Shown: in pieces, positions 17,501 to 25,522 of the stretch
How positions within the stretch are numbered: position 1 is the stretch's first letter
How the letters are laid out: every line of letters begins with the position of its first letter
Assembly: GCA_964530695.1 (NCBI GenBank)
Contig: CAZGYQ010000006.1
Span: 1-64,000, forward strand
Direction of reading: 5' to 3'
Source: VFBF01 sp964530695
GTDB lineage: Bacteria > Pseudomonadota > Alphaproteobacteria > Caulobacterales > Aquidulcibacteraceae
DNA length: 64,000 bases
Translations under genes and position numbers: made by a program
The notes under the pieces: model-generated
Seen by the model: the letters and a program-made list of their open reading frames with translations, nothing else
Told to the model about the DNA's origin: nothing
Database searches by the model: none

Positions 17501-18610
17501 GCGGGCGGGCGCTTCTCGGACCGCCAGACCGGCGTCGAGCTGCGCGACATCGCCGCGCGCGTGCGCTTCGACGACGCCGGCGCGCGGCTTGAACAGTTTT
17601 CGGCGCACGACCTGCGTTCGGGAACATTGACCGGCACCGGCCAGGCGCGCGGCCTGAAGGATGGTGAAGTGGCGATCTTCGCCAATGACATCCGGTTGCT
17701 CAACCGTCCCGATGCAAGGGCCGTCGCCAGCGGTCCGCTCGCGCTGAAATGGACGCGCGACGGCATGACCCTGAGCGGGGATCTCGCCGTGCGCGAAGCG
17801 ACGCTCGCGACGCCACGCACCGACGCCGGCATTCCGCGGCTCGACGTCGTCGAGATCAATCGCCCGGGCGAAGAGGACGGAGAAATCCCCGCAGGCTCCC
17901 GCGAAGAGGTCACCCGCGCAGCGCTGGACCTGCGCGTGCGCGCGCCGGGGCGCGTGTTCGTGCGCGATCGGGGGCTCGATTCCGAATGGGCAGTCGACCT
18001 GCGCGTGCGGGGAACTTCGACTGCGCCGCGTGTATTCGGCGAAGCGCGGCTCATTCGCGGACGATTCACCTTGGCCGGGCGCGTTTTCGAGGCGCAGAGC
18101 GGCCTGATCCGATTCAACGGCGCCCCAGACGAGGCGCTGATCAATCTGGCGGCGGAAATGTCGTCGCCGGAAATTACCGCACGCATCGTGCTCAGCGGGC
18201 CGGTGAGCGATCCCGCGATTGAACTGTCGAGCACGCCGGCGCTGCCGCAGGACGAGATCCTGCCGCAGGCGCTGTTCGGACGGGCGTCGCAGGATCTGTC
18301 AGCGCTTGAAGCGGCCCAGCTTGCCGCGTCGCTCGCGCAACTTGCGGGACAGGCGTCGCTCGATATCGCCGGGGCCGCGCGCGATCTCGTCGGCCTCGAT
18401 CGCCTCGACGTAAGGGAAACCGGCGCGGGCCTGCGCGTGGCGGGCGGCAAGTACCTGACGCGTGACGTCTATCTTGAGGTGGCGCGCACGGGCATCGGCG
18501 AGACCGAGACGCAGGTGGAATGGCGGGTGCGGCCGCAGCTGTTCCTGATCTCCGCATTCGAGCCCAATGGCGACCGTCGTCTCTCCGTGCGCTGGCGACG
18601 GGAGTATTGA
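14519..18610 (+). CDS. tamB: TamB, inner-membrane-anchored translocation component (DUF490)
   Basis: A 1363-residue protein with an N-terminal anchor (LLYASAGAVVLTAGAIAWTL), a very long AsmA/TamB-like beta-rich body and the conserved C-terminal TamB (DUF490) domain. That domain includes LPQDEILPQALFGR near residue 1245, a helix rich in A/L/Q, and a final beta-signature ending in arginine-rich RRLSVRWRREY. I place the start at TTG 14519, which overlaps the tamA TGA by three bases; no in-frame ATG or GTG lies between it and the anchor. It forms the periplasmic bridge to TamA. Confidence 0.92.
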   Translation: MTEAPSPSPARPKRLRQRLLYASAGAVVLTAGAIAWTLGPGGPFLVSKLAEGRAVWRLGVLHLEGVSGSGLGDLRVARATLSDADGVWVEGRNLAVGWEPLRLLTREAAVRDISAGSLHFLRKPGLTPARPPGRGIDVDLQAMKIERIDVDAPVFGEAAAFTLDANLVAHGARIDRAMVDLRRLDAAGDTLRINLLRQRTIHLDAALEGPKDGFFAAALKSEQGLHATANADGDETAGAGALDARIGAKPFITGAFSWKPGRWTGGGDIQLDLAPAFANVVARIGGAVRLDGEGVRGARPTFAITARMQDVTVDARGALGDDWRPTGATAIVASATRLDRLTRNIVSGAARFEGALEDGDGVQILSGHATGTGVRIAGVRANLAGPVLLRASRDLLDLESDFKLTDAVGGAEFVGRLASGGRLVLQGRYDRQAGRVTVREARLQSGALDVQGDGALGAGARGLRGVWRTTRLDAFDARIRGEASGTWTANGGGQTPVIVTADAKSRRFSTTLKPLDQLLGAAPALDATLAIRGGVIDVRRISLSAPKLRAAAFGRIEHGEARLSFEASATGPLRVGGAVFEGVADATGALTGRLGNPAISTTARLGQIDIAGLAIEHPVVTLAFAPTARGRTGTIRIEGAVVGEPATATALLASGEGRLALSDLDIRAAGLTATGAAAFTDAGPTLDVTFNGRTDKLAAPLTGRITGVAALRPTPSGEATLSASARITGGRIGALVFSRLDAEASGPLDALRMHGALRGAASGAPVQLDLTASVDRDRDTTLVRVEGAGNINGSAVATRQPFTFSLAPNATHADGVFALGDGLLRATLKDERGRLQFNATADNAPIGPVLDLLGERATGRATGTISLSGDDDSLDGVIDIALTDALLARRTRDPLSMKLNGRIAGGSMTVSGTVASRSGLDGAFDARAPVSARARPMRIALAGEGRATWRAQGPADALWGLVGSLDQNLAGQFEGAGDVRFAVGRLSGEGGFSLAGGRFSDRQTGVELRDIAARVRFDDAGARLEQFSAHDLRSGTLTGTGQARGLKDGEVAIFANDIRLLNRPDARAVASGPLALKWTRDGMTLSGDLAVREATLATPRTDAGIPRLDVVEINRPGEEDGEIPAGSREEVTRAALDLRVRAPGRVFVRDRGLDSEWAVDLRVRGTSTAPRVFGEARLIRGRFTLAGRVFEAQSGLIRFNGAPDEALINLAAEMSSPEITARIVLSGPVSDPAIELSSTPALPQDEILPQALFGRASQDLSALEAAQLAASLAQLAGQASLDIAGAARDLVGLDRLDVRETGAGLRVAGGKYLTRDVYLEVARTGIGETETQVEWRVRPQLFLISAFEPNGDRRLSVRWRREY

Positions 18611-18655
18611 TCGTGCCTCCAGGCGACGGCATGGTCGGCGAAACAGGAGACGCCC

Positions 18656-19276
18656 GTGATCACGCTCTACCATTGCGCCGACGCGCGCTCGTTGCGCCCG
18701 CTCTGGGCGCTGGAAGAGATGGGCCTCGACTACGACCTCAAGCTGCTGCCGTTCCCGCCGCGCGTGCTGGCGAAGGAGTACCTTGCAATCAATCCGCTCG
18801 GCACGATCCCCTTCTTCGTCGACGGCGACGCGAGAATGACGGAGTCCTCGGGCATCTGCGCGTACCTCGTGATGAAGTACGGTCCGACGCCGCTCGAGGT
18901 CACGCCGCAGGAACCGGACTACGCGGCCTACCTCAACTGGCTCTTCTTCAGCGACGCCACGTTGACGTTTCCGCAGACGATCGTGCTGCGGTACACACGG
19001 CTTGAACCGGAGGAACGACGCCTGCCGCAGGCGGCGGACGACTATGCAAAGTGGTTCCTCGGCCGGCTCAAGGCGGTCGAGGCTGCACTTGAGGACCGGG
19101 AGTTTCTCGTGTCCGGGCGGTTCACCATCGCCGACGTCTGCATCGCCTACGCGCTGCACCTCGCGGACTCGCTGACGCCGCTCCGGGAGCGCATTCCACC
19201 GCGGTCACGTGCGTACCTGGAACGCCTGCGCCAGCTCCCTGCGTTCCAGCGCGCGATGGTGAAGCAGAAGGGTTAG
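18656..19276 (+). CDS. Glutathione S-transferase family protein
   Basis: A 206-residue two-domain GST: an N-terminal thioredoxin-like domain (ITLYHCADARSLRPLWALEE, cis-proline region LGTIPFFVDGD, and the glutathione gamma-glutamyl contact ESSGICAYL) and an all-helical C-terminal domain (FTIADVCIAYAL, the N-capping box). The start is GTG 18656 after AGGAG. The GSH-contact region has Ser/Cys rather than Tyr, as in bacterial beta/theta types. Substrate unknown. It overlaps the aminotransferase stop by four bases (convergent). Confidence 0.88.
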   Translation: MITLYHCADARSLRPLWALEEMGLDYDLKLLPFPPRVLAKEYLAINPLGTIPFFVDGDARMTESSGICAYLVMKYGPTPLEVTPQEPDYAAYLNWLFFSDATLTFPQTIVLRYTRLEPEERRLPQAADDYAKWFLGRLKAVEAALEDREFLVSGRFTIADVCIAYALHLADSLTPLRERIPPRSRAYLERLRQLPAFQRAMVKQKG

Positions 19277-20430
19277 GCGAACAGACGACGCGCCTTCGCC
19301 AGCCGTTCAACGCCGCGATCAAGCGTTTCGTCGCGTTTGGCGAAACAGACGCGGGCGAAACTCGATTCACCGACGCTTTCGTAGAACGCCGAAAGCGGGA
19401 TGACCGCGACACCCGCCTCCTTGACCGCGCGCATCGCGAATTTCTCGTCGTCCATCGCGATGCCGGAGCCCTTGAGATCGATGTTGAGGAAATACGTGCC
19501 GGCGCACGGCAGCGTCACAAACCCCTCCGCGGCTAGCGCGAGCTCCAGCCGGGATTTTGATCGCTCGAGGCCCGCACGCATGGCTTCAAAGTGCGCAGCA
19601 TCCTTGCCGAGCCCGTAAGCGACAGCGGACTGCAGGTGCGGCGGCGTCGTGAATGTCAGGAACTGGTGCGCCTTGGCGACGACTTCCGTCAGCGCCGGCG
19701 AAGCGCAGAGAAAGCCCACCTTCCACCCGGTCATGCCGAAAATCTTGCCCGCGGAGCCGATCTTGATCGTGCGATCGCGCATGCCGGGCGCGGTGAGCAT
19801 CGAGCGGTGCCGCGCGCCGCCGAACACCACATGCTCCCAAACCTCGTCGCTGATCGCTATGGCGCCATGCGCCACGCATTGACGCGCGATGCGTGCGAGC
19901 ATGGCGTCGTCGAAGACGCTCGCCGTCGGGTTGAGCGGCGTGTTCAGCACGACGGCGCGCGTGCGCGGTGAGAAAGCCGCCGCGATCTCTTCCTCACTTG
20001 CCGTCCAGAACGGCGGCGAGAGGCGCACCGGGCGAATCGTGCCGCCAGCCCGCCGGATGAGCGGCGCATAGGCGTCATACATCGGCTCGAACACCACGAC
20101 CTCATCGCCAGGCGACACCACAGCGAACAACGCCGCAGCGATCGCCTCCGTGGCGCCAGACGTGATCGTGACTTCCGTCCGCCAGTCGAGATCCACATCG
20201 CCAAAGCGCGAATAGTGCGCCGCGACCGCGTCGCGCAGCTCCGGCAGCCCGCGCATCGGCGGATACTGGTTCGGTCCCGCGAGGATCGCGGCCGCCGCGG
20301 CTTCGCGCACATCAAGCGGCCCGTCATCCTCTGGGAACCCCTGCCCGAGATTGACCGCTGCGGTCTCGCGCGCGAGGCCGGACATGATGTCGAAGATGGT
20401 CGTCGGCAGCGCCGCAAAGATCGGATTCAT
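19273..20430 (-). CDS. Class I/II PLP-dependent aminotransferase
   Basis: A 385-residue fold-type I aminotransferase. The N-terminal segment INLGQGFPEDD-like (VNLGQGFPEDDGP), NQYPPMRGLPELRDAVAAHY, the cofactor-anchoring TSGATEAIAAALFA, NTPLNPTASVFD, DEVWEHVVFGG and the PLP-lysine motif SAGKIFGMTGWKVG are all present. This set matches the methionine/kynurenine-oxoglutarate aminotransferase-like branch (E. coli YbdL type); DapC-like activity is an alternative. Start chosen at ATG 20430, which begins the family-typical MNPIFAALPTTIFD. It starts about 110 bases from the divergent eamA. Confidence 0.87.
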   Translation of the reverse strand: MNPIFAALPTTIFDIMSGLARETAAVNLGQGFPEDDGPLDVREAAAAAILAGPNQYPPMRGLPELRDAVAAHYSRFGDVDLDWRTEVTITSGATEAIAAALFAVVSPGDEVVVFEPMYDAYAPLIRRAGGTIRPVRLSPPFWTASEEEIAAAFSPRTRAVVLNTPLNPTASVFDDAMLARIARQCVAHGAIAISDEVWEHVVFGGARHRSMLTAPGMRDRTIKIGSAGKIFGMTGWKVGFLCASPALTEVVAKAHQFLTFTTPPHLQSAVAYGLGKDAAHFEAMRAGLERSKSRLELALAAEGFVTLPCAGTYFLNIDLKGSGIAMDDEKFAMRAVKEAGVAVIPLSAFYESVGESSFARVCFAKRDETLDRGVERLAKARRLFA

Positions 20431-20543
20431 GACGACAGCTTGCGGAACCCTGCGCAGAGCGCAAGCCCCACATCGCCGACGCCGCCACAAGCGCTTGCCG
20501 CAATCGACAGACGGCGGCGCAGCCGCTAGCCTCCCCCCGCGCC

Positions 20544-21440
20544 ATGTCGTCTTCTCCCCTTTCACTCCCGCACTTCCTGCTCGCCGTCGCCGTCATGGCC
20601 GTGTGGGGGACGAATTTCGTCGTCATCAAGGTCGCGCTGGAACACCTCCCGCCGCTGCTGCTGGCGACGCTGCGATTCATCTTTGTCTTCTTTCCACTGG
20701 CGCTGATCCTCAAACGCCCCGCGGTTTCGTGGCGCAACCTCGCCGCTTACGGCGTGCTGATCGGCGCAGGCCAGTTCGGCCTTTTGTTTCTCGCGATGAA
20801 GAGCGACATCTCGCCCGGACTCGCTTCGCTGATCGTGCAGACGCAGATCTTCTTCACCATCGCGCTGTCCATGCGCCTTTCGGGGGAACGCGTGCGCCTC
20901 TACCAGATCGCTGCTTTGCTCGTGGCCACGGCTGGACTTGCGATCATACTCATGCGCTCCGACGCCAGCGCAACGCCTTTGGGAATCGGACTGGTGCTGC
21001 TTGCCGCGCTGAGCTGGTCGGGCGGCAATCTCGTCGCGCGCGCGGGACAACCGGCGAACATGCTGGCGTACGTGGTGTGGGCGGGGCTCTTCTCCGCGCC
21101 GCCGCTCTTCGCGCTTTCGCTTGTGTTCGAGGGCTGGCCGGCGATGGCGCGCGGCGTGGCGAATGCGGATGCTGCGACGTGGGCGGCGGTGCTGTGGCAA
21201 TCGGTCGGCAACACGATGTTCGGCTACGCGGTATGGGGATGGCTGCTCGCGCGATATCCGGCGACGGTCGTCACGCCCATCGCGCTGCTTGTGCCGGTGT
21301 TCGGCATGGGCGCATCAGCGCTTCTGCTGGGCGAACAAATGCCGGGCTGGAAGCTGGTCGCGACCGCCCTCGTCATGGCGGGGCTGGCGATCAACCTGCT
21401 CTATCCGGTCCTCGCCAACAGACGACGTCGGATTCAATAG
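20544..21440 (+). CDS. eamA: EamA-type DMT exporter (cysteine/O-acetylserine exporter-like)
   Basis: A 298-residue protein with ten predicted helices formed by two EamA repeats. Residues 1-60 (VMAVWGTNFVVIKVALEHLPPLL) and the second-repeat segment GYAVWGWLLARYPATVVTPIALLVPVFGMGASALLLGE match the E. coli EamA/YdeD family closely, and the length is the same (about 299). That protein exports O-acetylserine and cysteine metabolites. The substrate here is inferred from family similarity. It overlaps the MaoC gene end by 7 bases (convergent). Confidence 0.8.
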   Translation: MSSSPLSLPHFLLAVAVMAVWGTNFVVIKVALEHLPPLLLATLRFIFVFFPLALILKRPAVSWRNLAAYGVLIGAGQFGLLFLAMKSDISPGLASLIVQTQIFFTIALSMRLSGERVRLYQIAALLVATAGLAIILMRSDASATPLGIGLVLLAALSWSGGNLVARAGQPANMLAYVVWAGLFSAPPLFALSLVFEGWPAMARGVANADAATWAAVLWQSVGNTMFGYAVWGWLLARYPATVVTPIALLVPVFGMGASALLLGEQMPGWKLVATALVMAGLAINLLYPVLANRRRRIQ

Positions 21441-21955
21441 TTGCCGACCTTGTCTTCCACGGCGTGCCCGCGCGCGGGGATCAGCATGTTGCGGACAAAT
21501 GTGCAGACCACATCGCCACGCTGGTTCTTGCCGATCGTGCGTATCGTCACGACGCCCTGGCCCGGACGCGACGCGCTCTCGCGTTTGGCGAGAACTTCGC
21601 TTTCGGCATAGAGCGTGTCGCCTGCGAACACAGGTGACGAAAACTTGACGTCGTCCATGCCGAGATTGGCGATCGCCTTCTGGCTGCAATCGCTCACGCT
21701 CATGCCGATGAGCAACGCCAGCGTATAGGTCGACACCACAAGGTTGCGCTTGAATTCGGACGCCGCGGCGTATTCCGCATCGAAATGGATCGGGTGGGTG
21801 TTGAGCGTCAGCAGCGTGAAGAGATGATTGTCGTACTCGGTGACCGTCTTGCCGGGGCGATGCTCATAGACATCGCCGACGTTGAAGTCCTCGAAATACC
21901 TGCCGAACGTCTCCCGGTAACGCTGCGGCCCGACTTCCTTCCAGTTCTGCACCAT
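21434..21955 (-). CDS. MaoC-like hot-dog fold hydratase/dehydratase
   Basis: A 173-residue single-domain MaoC hydratase. The acyl-CoA-binding helix and catalytic motif appear as LNTHPIHFDAEYAAAS, with the Asp/His dyad typical of R-specific enoyl-CoA hydratases and mesaconyl-type hydratases. C-terminal strands (FSSPVFAGDTLYAESEVL, VVTIRTIGKNQRGDVV) complete the hot-dog fold. The substrate cannot be read; fatty-acid or dicarboxylic CoA thioesters are likely. It stands alone, 120 bases downstream (in its direction) of the che operon's last gene. Confidence 0.85.
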   Translation of the reverse strand: MVQNWKEVGPQRYRETFGRYFEDFNVGDVYEHRPGKTVTEYDNHLFTLLTLNTHPIHFDAEYAAASEFKRNLVVSTYTLALLIGMSVSDCSQKAIANLGMDDVKFSSPVFAGDTLYAESEVLAKRESASRPGQGVVTIRTIGKNQRGDVVCTFVRNMLIPARGHAVEDKVGNY

Positions 21956-22075
21956 GCGCGCTTCCTTTCGCTCACGTCGACTTGAGCGATGCCGGCGCGG
22001 AGCGTCAAGCGCGATCGCGCCGGTTGCAAGGTCCGGCGTCTCGACGGCGCGCTCAGAATACTGGGCGCGCGGACT

Positions 22076-22525
22076 TCAACGCGCCTTCGCAACGACGGCG
22101 ACAAGGCCATCGATGATCGCCTTGGTCGTAGGCGTCTCCTTGCCGTCTGTGGATCGCAGCAGAAGAAGCGTCTCGACGTGAACTTTCAGCGCGTCGCGAT
22201 CAAGCGAACCGCTTTGCATCGCCTTCTGCGCAAGGTCGCACAGGCTCTGCGCGGCCCGGCACAGCGGCGGCGTGTAGAGCCCCGCCAAGTCGACCACGGT
22301 CTCCGCTTCCGCGAACACCGCAACCGGGTCGAGGCCACCCTGGTCGTGGGCGCACATTTCCCGCAACCTCATGATCGCCGCATCGACCACCACGAAGGCG
22401 TCATCGGAGAACGCCGCCATTTCGGTGGTCGCTCTCTCGACGGCCTGCTCGACAGGAATCCCGTGCGGATCGCTCAGGGCGCTGTGGAGGCGCAGCTTGG
22501 GATATATCCGGCGCATCTTGTTCAC
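22076..22525 (-). CDS. cheE: CheE, chemotaxis operon protein
   Basis: A 149-residue soluble protein at the distal end of the chemotaxis operon, the position of cheE in Caulobacter crescentus. It starts at GTG 22525, which overlaps the cheYIII TGA (22522-22524) in a GTGA coupling. The sequence is helix-rich with AERATTEMAAFSDDAFVVVDAAIMRLREM; no catalytic motif is evident. In Caulobacter the role of CheE in chemotaxis is auxiliary and not fully defined. Assignment rests on position, length and composition. Confidence 0.7.
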   Translation of the reverse strand: MNKMRRIYPKLRLHSALSDPHGIPVEQAVERATTEMAAFSDDAFVVVDAAIMRLREMCAHDQGGLDPVAVFAEAETVVDLAGLYTPPLCRAAQSLCDLAQKAMQSGSLDRDALKVHVETLLLLRSTDGKETPTTKAIIDGLVAVVAKAR

Positions 22526-23124
22526 AGTTCGATCTTCATCGGTTTCATCATCATGTCCACTTCCGACTGTGAGAGGTTGGGATCGACAGGTCCGCCCAGA
22601 TCTATGCCGAGGTCTTCCGCCCGTCGACCGTCCATGCCCGCAGGAATACCCAGATTGTGGAACCTGCGGTCAGGTCCGGCAAAGGAGTCGCCCTTGAGAA
22701 AGGCGCGGCGCTCGCGGGCAATCCAGACCACGCGGCTGAGCAGCGTCCCCGCGGAGATCGGCTTTGCGACGACGAAATTCGTACCGGCGTCGCGCGCACG
22801 GATCACGCCGCTGTGCGTCGTGTGCCCAAGCACCATAACCACTGGCGTGAAGCAGGAGGGTTCCGGCGCCTCGTGACGCAACCAGCTCATGAACGCGAAT
22901 GCCGAATCGTCAGGCAACCCCGCTTCAATGACAATGAGGTCGATGCTGCGGGACTTCAGCGACCGCCTCGCTTCGTCGACGTTATCGACGCGAAGCCTTT
23001 CGCGGACGCCAAATCCCATGAACGCCGAATTGAGAATGTCGAGCGACATCCTGTTGTCGTCGATCAACAAGACAACGGAATTCTCGAGATTGATCCGCGT
23101 GCCGGGGGGGGCGGCGACCGTCAT
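22522..23124 (-). CDS. CheYIII, atypical CheY-like regulator with C-terminal arginine-rich tail
   Basis: A 200-residue REC protein. The acidic pair D22/D23 and the late lysine (K121) are kept. The phosphoacceptor position is glutamate (E67 in LIVIEAGLP) rather than aspartate, and the usual Thr/Ser switch position is leucine (L99 in VVMVLGH). A C-terminal extension has GPDRRF (150-155) and GRR (166-168). Arginine-rich tails of this kind are known in the Caulobacter Cle CheY proteins that bind c-di-GMP and act on the flagellar motor, and its operon slot is that of cheYIII. c-di-GMP binding here is inferred. Confidence 0.85.
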   Translation of the reverse strand: MTVAAPPGTRINLENSVVLLIDDNRMSLDILNSAFMGFGVRERLRVDNVDEARRSLKSRSIDLIVIEAGLPDDSAFAFMSWLRHEAPEPSCFTPVVMVLGHTTHSGVIRARDAGTNFVVAKPISAGTLLSRVVWIARERRAFLKGDSFAGPDRRFHNLGIPAGMDGRRAEDLGIDLGGPVDPNLSQSEVDMMMKPMKIEL

Positions 23125-23132
23125 GGTTAAAC

Positions 23133-23543
23133 CTATAGTAGATCCATTTCACCGGAGATGAGCGCACGGTCCGCGGAGCCCCCTTCTTCGCGATCCTCAA
23201 GCTCTCTCAGTCGCGCCGCCACCCGGGCCAAGCCGAGATCCTGCGACGCTCCGTCGATATTCAGCGGCGTCCCGGCGATGCATTGGGACCCGAGAACCGA
23301 AGCGTAGGAGGACAGCGAGACCAGCAGCTGGTTGAGCGCGTCGAGATGCTGGAGTTCGCGTATGAGGACGGACCTGTCCTCGCCTTGATAGTGCGCGAGG
23401 AGATGCGTCACGCTGCCTTCCAGGGCGATGCAAACCCCGGACGCGTTCGCCAGCTCCCGGGCAATACCCAGAAAGGCGCGCGCGCACTCGAAGACATCAA
23501 CTCCCGGGGCGCCATCCGCGGCGACAAGCGGCTTTGCAGTCAT
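23133..23543 (-). CDS. cheU: CheU, chemotaxis operon protein
   Basis: A 136-residue protein in the slot occupied by cheU in the Caulobacter operon, between cheD and cheYIII. Its ATG (23541-23543) overlaps the cheD stop by one base. It is helical, with ARAFLGIARELANASGVCIALEGSVTHLLAHY and a leucine-rich centre, and ends with an acidic tail. The family has no assigned biochemical function. The call depends on synteny. Confidence 0.68.
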   Translation of the reverse strand: MTAKPLVAADGAPGVDVFECARAFLGIARELANASGVCIALEGSVTHLLAHYQGEDRSVLIRELQHLDALNQLLVSLSSYASVLGSQCIAGTPLNIDGASQDLGLARVAARLRELEDREEGGSADRALISGEMDLL

Positions 23544-24103
23544 CAGAAAAGCTCCACCGAACCACCCACAACCTTTGCCTCTTCCCGGCTCTTCTTGAGT
23601 TCGGCCCGCTCGATCGCCTCGGCATCCTCGACCGCACGCACGAGCGCCTTTCCCGTCGCAGGCCAGTAGTGGATGCGGCGCGCCGCACGACCGCCGACAC
23701 TGCTGGCGATGATCGGGATGCCTTCATCGCGCAGGAACTTCTCCGCAAAGGCCGCATTGTTGCCGCCAATATTCTGGAGGTCGTCGAACATCCGCGCGCC
23801 GCCGAAAATCTTCGCCGTCATGTTTTCCCTTCGGCCGCCGGCTCGCAGGATCGAATTGATGAGCAGCTCCATGGCGTGTGCGCCGTAGCGTGACGCGGCC
23901 GCCGGGTCGCTGGAACCGCCGCCGCCTTCCGGCAACAGGAAGTGATTCATTCCACCAACACCGATCCGCTCGTCGCGCAAGCACGCGGCCACGCACGAGC
24001 CAAGAATCGTCGAAAGCAGCAGGTCCTTCTCGCCGCTGACGTGATGTTCGCCCTGCCCGACATGCACGCGCCGGCCCGGTATCGGAGTTCCTGCTGCCGT
24101 CAC
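23543..24103 (-). CDS. cheD: CheD, chemoreceptor glutamine deamidase
   Basis: A 186-residue CheD. The active-site cysteine lies in LGSCVAACL and the catalytic histidine in GGMNHFLLPEGGG, the two hallmark motifs. CheD deamidates specific receptor glutamines and, in Bacillus, also works with CheC. No cheC is seen here. It starts at GTG 24103, overlapping the cheYII TGA as GTGA. It acts on the receptors encoded upstream in this cluster. Confidence 0.94.
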   Translation of the reverse strand: MTAAGTPIPGRRVHVGQGEHHVSGEKDLLLSTILGSCVAACLRDERIGVGGMNHFLLPEGGGGSSDPAAASRYGAHAMELLINSILRAGGRRENMTAKIFGGARMFDDLQNIGGNNAAFAEKFLRDEGIPIIASSVGGRAARRIHYWPATGKALVRAVEDAEAIERAELKKSREEAKVVGGSVELF

Positions 24104-24489
24104 GTCAGTACTCCAAACACCTGTTCGATCTTTTCTTTCAGGCTCATGAGGGTGAACGGCTTCACAAGGTAGTTGTTGGCGCCAAACTGCGCCGCGCGCT
24201 GGACAAGATCTTTGTCGGCGCGCCCGGTCAGCATAATGAACGCGGCCTTCTGGGTCGCGGGATTGGCGCGCACCGCACGCAGCAACCCAAGACCGTCCAT
24301 CTTCGGCATGTTGTAGTCCGATATGATCAGGTTCGCGGGTCTCTCGGCGAGGCGCGCCAGCGCTTCTTCTCCGTCGCCGGCGTCGCGAACATTGGTGACG
24401 CCCATCTGCTGCAACGTGCTGCGGATCAGCGCGCGCATGGTCAGCTGGTCGTCGACGATGAGGGCGTTTATTGCGGATGCGGCAGGCAT
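24100..24489 (-). CDS. CheYII, single-domain response regulator
   Basis: A 129-residue stand-alone REC domain. Acidic pair in LIVDDQ, phosphoacceptor Asp in LIISDYNMPKMDG, switch Thr in IMLTGRAD and lysine in LVKPFTL are all canonical, so it can receive phosphate from CheA. ATG 24489 follows GAGGAA; an upstream in-frame extension was rejected because it would overlap cheB and break the REC N-terminus. The gap to cheB is 4 bases. Either this protein or CheYI may be the motor-binding regulator. Confidence 0.92.
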   Translation of the reverse strand: MPAASAINALIVDDQLTMRALIRSTLQQMGVTNVRDAGDGEEALARLAERPANLIISDYNMPKMDGLGLLRAVRANPATQKAAFIMLTGRADKDLVQRAAQFGANNYLVKPFTLMSLKEKIEQVFGVLT

Positions 24490-24493
24490 GTCG

Positions 24494-25522
24494 TCAGTTC
24501 CTCGCAGCGCAGTGATCAAGTATTGCCGCACCGATGGCGCCAATCGGAAGCTGAACCTGCACGGCGCCGATTTCAGCTGCGACGCGTGGCATGCCGAAGA
24601 CGACGCATGTCGATGAATCCTGACCGATCGTCTGCGCGCCGGCGTCGCGCATCAACTTGAGACCGCGCGCGCCGTCGCGCCCCATGCCCGTGAGGATGAC
24701 GCCGACCGCGTTGGCGCCCGCAGTACGGGCCACAGACTGGAACAACACATCCACAGAGGGACGATGGCCTTCCACCTTGTCCGATTCCCGCAGATGGCAA
24801 CGCATCGCTGTCGAACCGTTGATTTCAAGGTGCGCCTCGCCGCCCGGCGCCAGGTAGATTCGCCCGGGCTCCAGCGTCGCGCCGTCGTACGCCTCCGTGA
24901 CCGTCGCATCGCACTCCTTGTCGAGACGGGCCGCGAAGCTGCTGGTGAAGGTCCCCGGCATGTGCTGGGTGATGACTGTCGGCGGGCATGTGCGCGGAAA
25001 TCCGCTCAACACGGTAAGCAGCGCTTCGACGCCGCCAGTCGAAGAACCTATCGCAACCACGCGCCGTGAGGGCGCGTAGTTTGCCCGCGTCGACTTGCTG
25101 CGCACGACGCCGGCGCCGGATCTGACGTGTGCGCGGGCGGCGTTCTTCACCTTTTCGGTTAGGTCCGAGAACGCGACGCTCACCGAGTACCCGCTCATCG
25201 GCTTGCCGACGCAATCGACCGCACCGAGTTCGAGCGCCGCCACAGATGCCTCCGCACCTTCGTGCGTCAGCGTGGACACCATGATCACCGGCATCGGCCT
25301 CAGGCGCATCAGCTTCTCGAGAAATTCGAGGCCGTTCATGTTCGGCATTTCGATGTCGAGCGTGATCACATCGGGATTAAGCGCCTTGATCGCTTCCCGC
25401 GCCTCAAGCGGATCGGCCGCCGAACCGATGACCTCGATGTCGGGATCCGCGCGCAGCGTCGCAGTGATCAAGCCGCGCATGGTCGGCGAGTCATCGACGA
25501 CAAGAACCCGGACGGCGCTCAT
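24494..25522 (-). CDS. cheB: CheB, receptor methylesterase/glutamine deamidase
   Basis: A 342-residue protein. The N-terminal REC domain has the phosphoacceptor in LDIEMPNMNGLEFL. The C-terminal methylesterase domain has the catalytic serine in IGSSTGGVEAL, histidine in ITQHMPGTF and aspartate in GMGRDGARGL. It removes methyl groups placed by CheR on the receptors. ATG 25522 overlaps the cheR stop as ATGA. Receptors in this window end in WEEF, the tether that binds CheR and CheB. Confidence 0.96.
   Translation of the reverse strand: MSAVRVLVVDDSPTMRGLITATLRADPDIEVIGSAADPLEAREAIKALNPDVITLDIEMPNMNGLEFLEKLMRLRPMPVIMVSTLTHEGAEASVAALELGAVDCVGKPMSGYSVSVAFSDLTEKVKNAARAHVRSGAGVVRSKSTRANYAPSRRVVAIGSSTGGVEALLTVLSGFPRTCPPTVITQHMPGTFTSSFAARLDKECDATVTEAYDGATLEPGRIYLAPGGEAHLEINGSTAMRCHLRESDKVEGHRPSVDVLFQSVARTAGANAVGVILTGMGRDGARGLKLMRDAGAQTIGQDSSTCVVFGMPRVAAEIGAVQVQLPIGAIGAAILDHCAARN

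Noticed and set aside
23122..23133. CtrA-like half site (GGTTTAACCATG on the minus strand)
   Set aside because: It coincides with the start codon of cheYIII inside the operon and lacks the second half of the TTAA-N7-TTAA motif; chance is likely.
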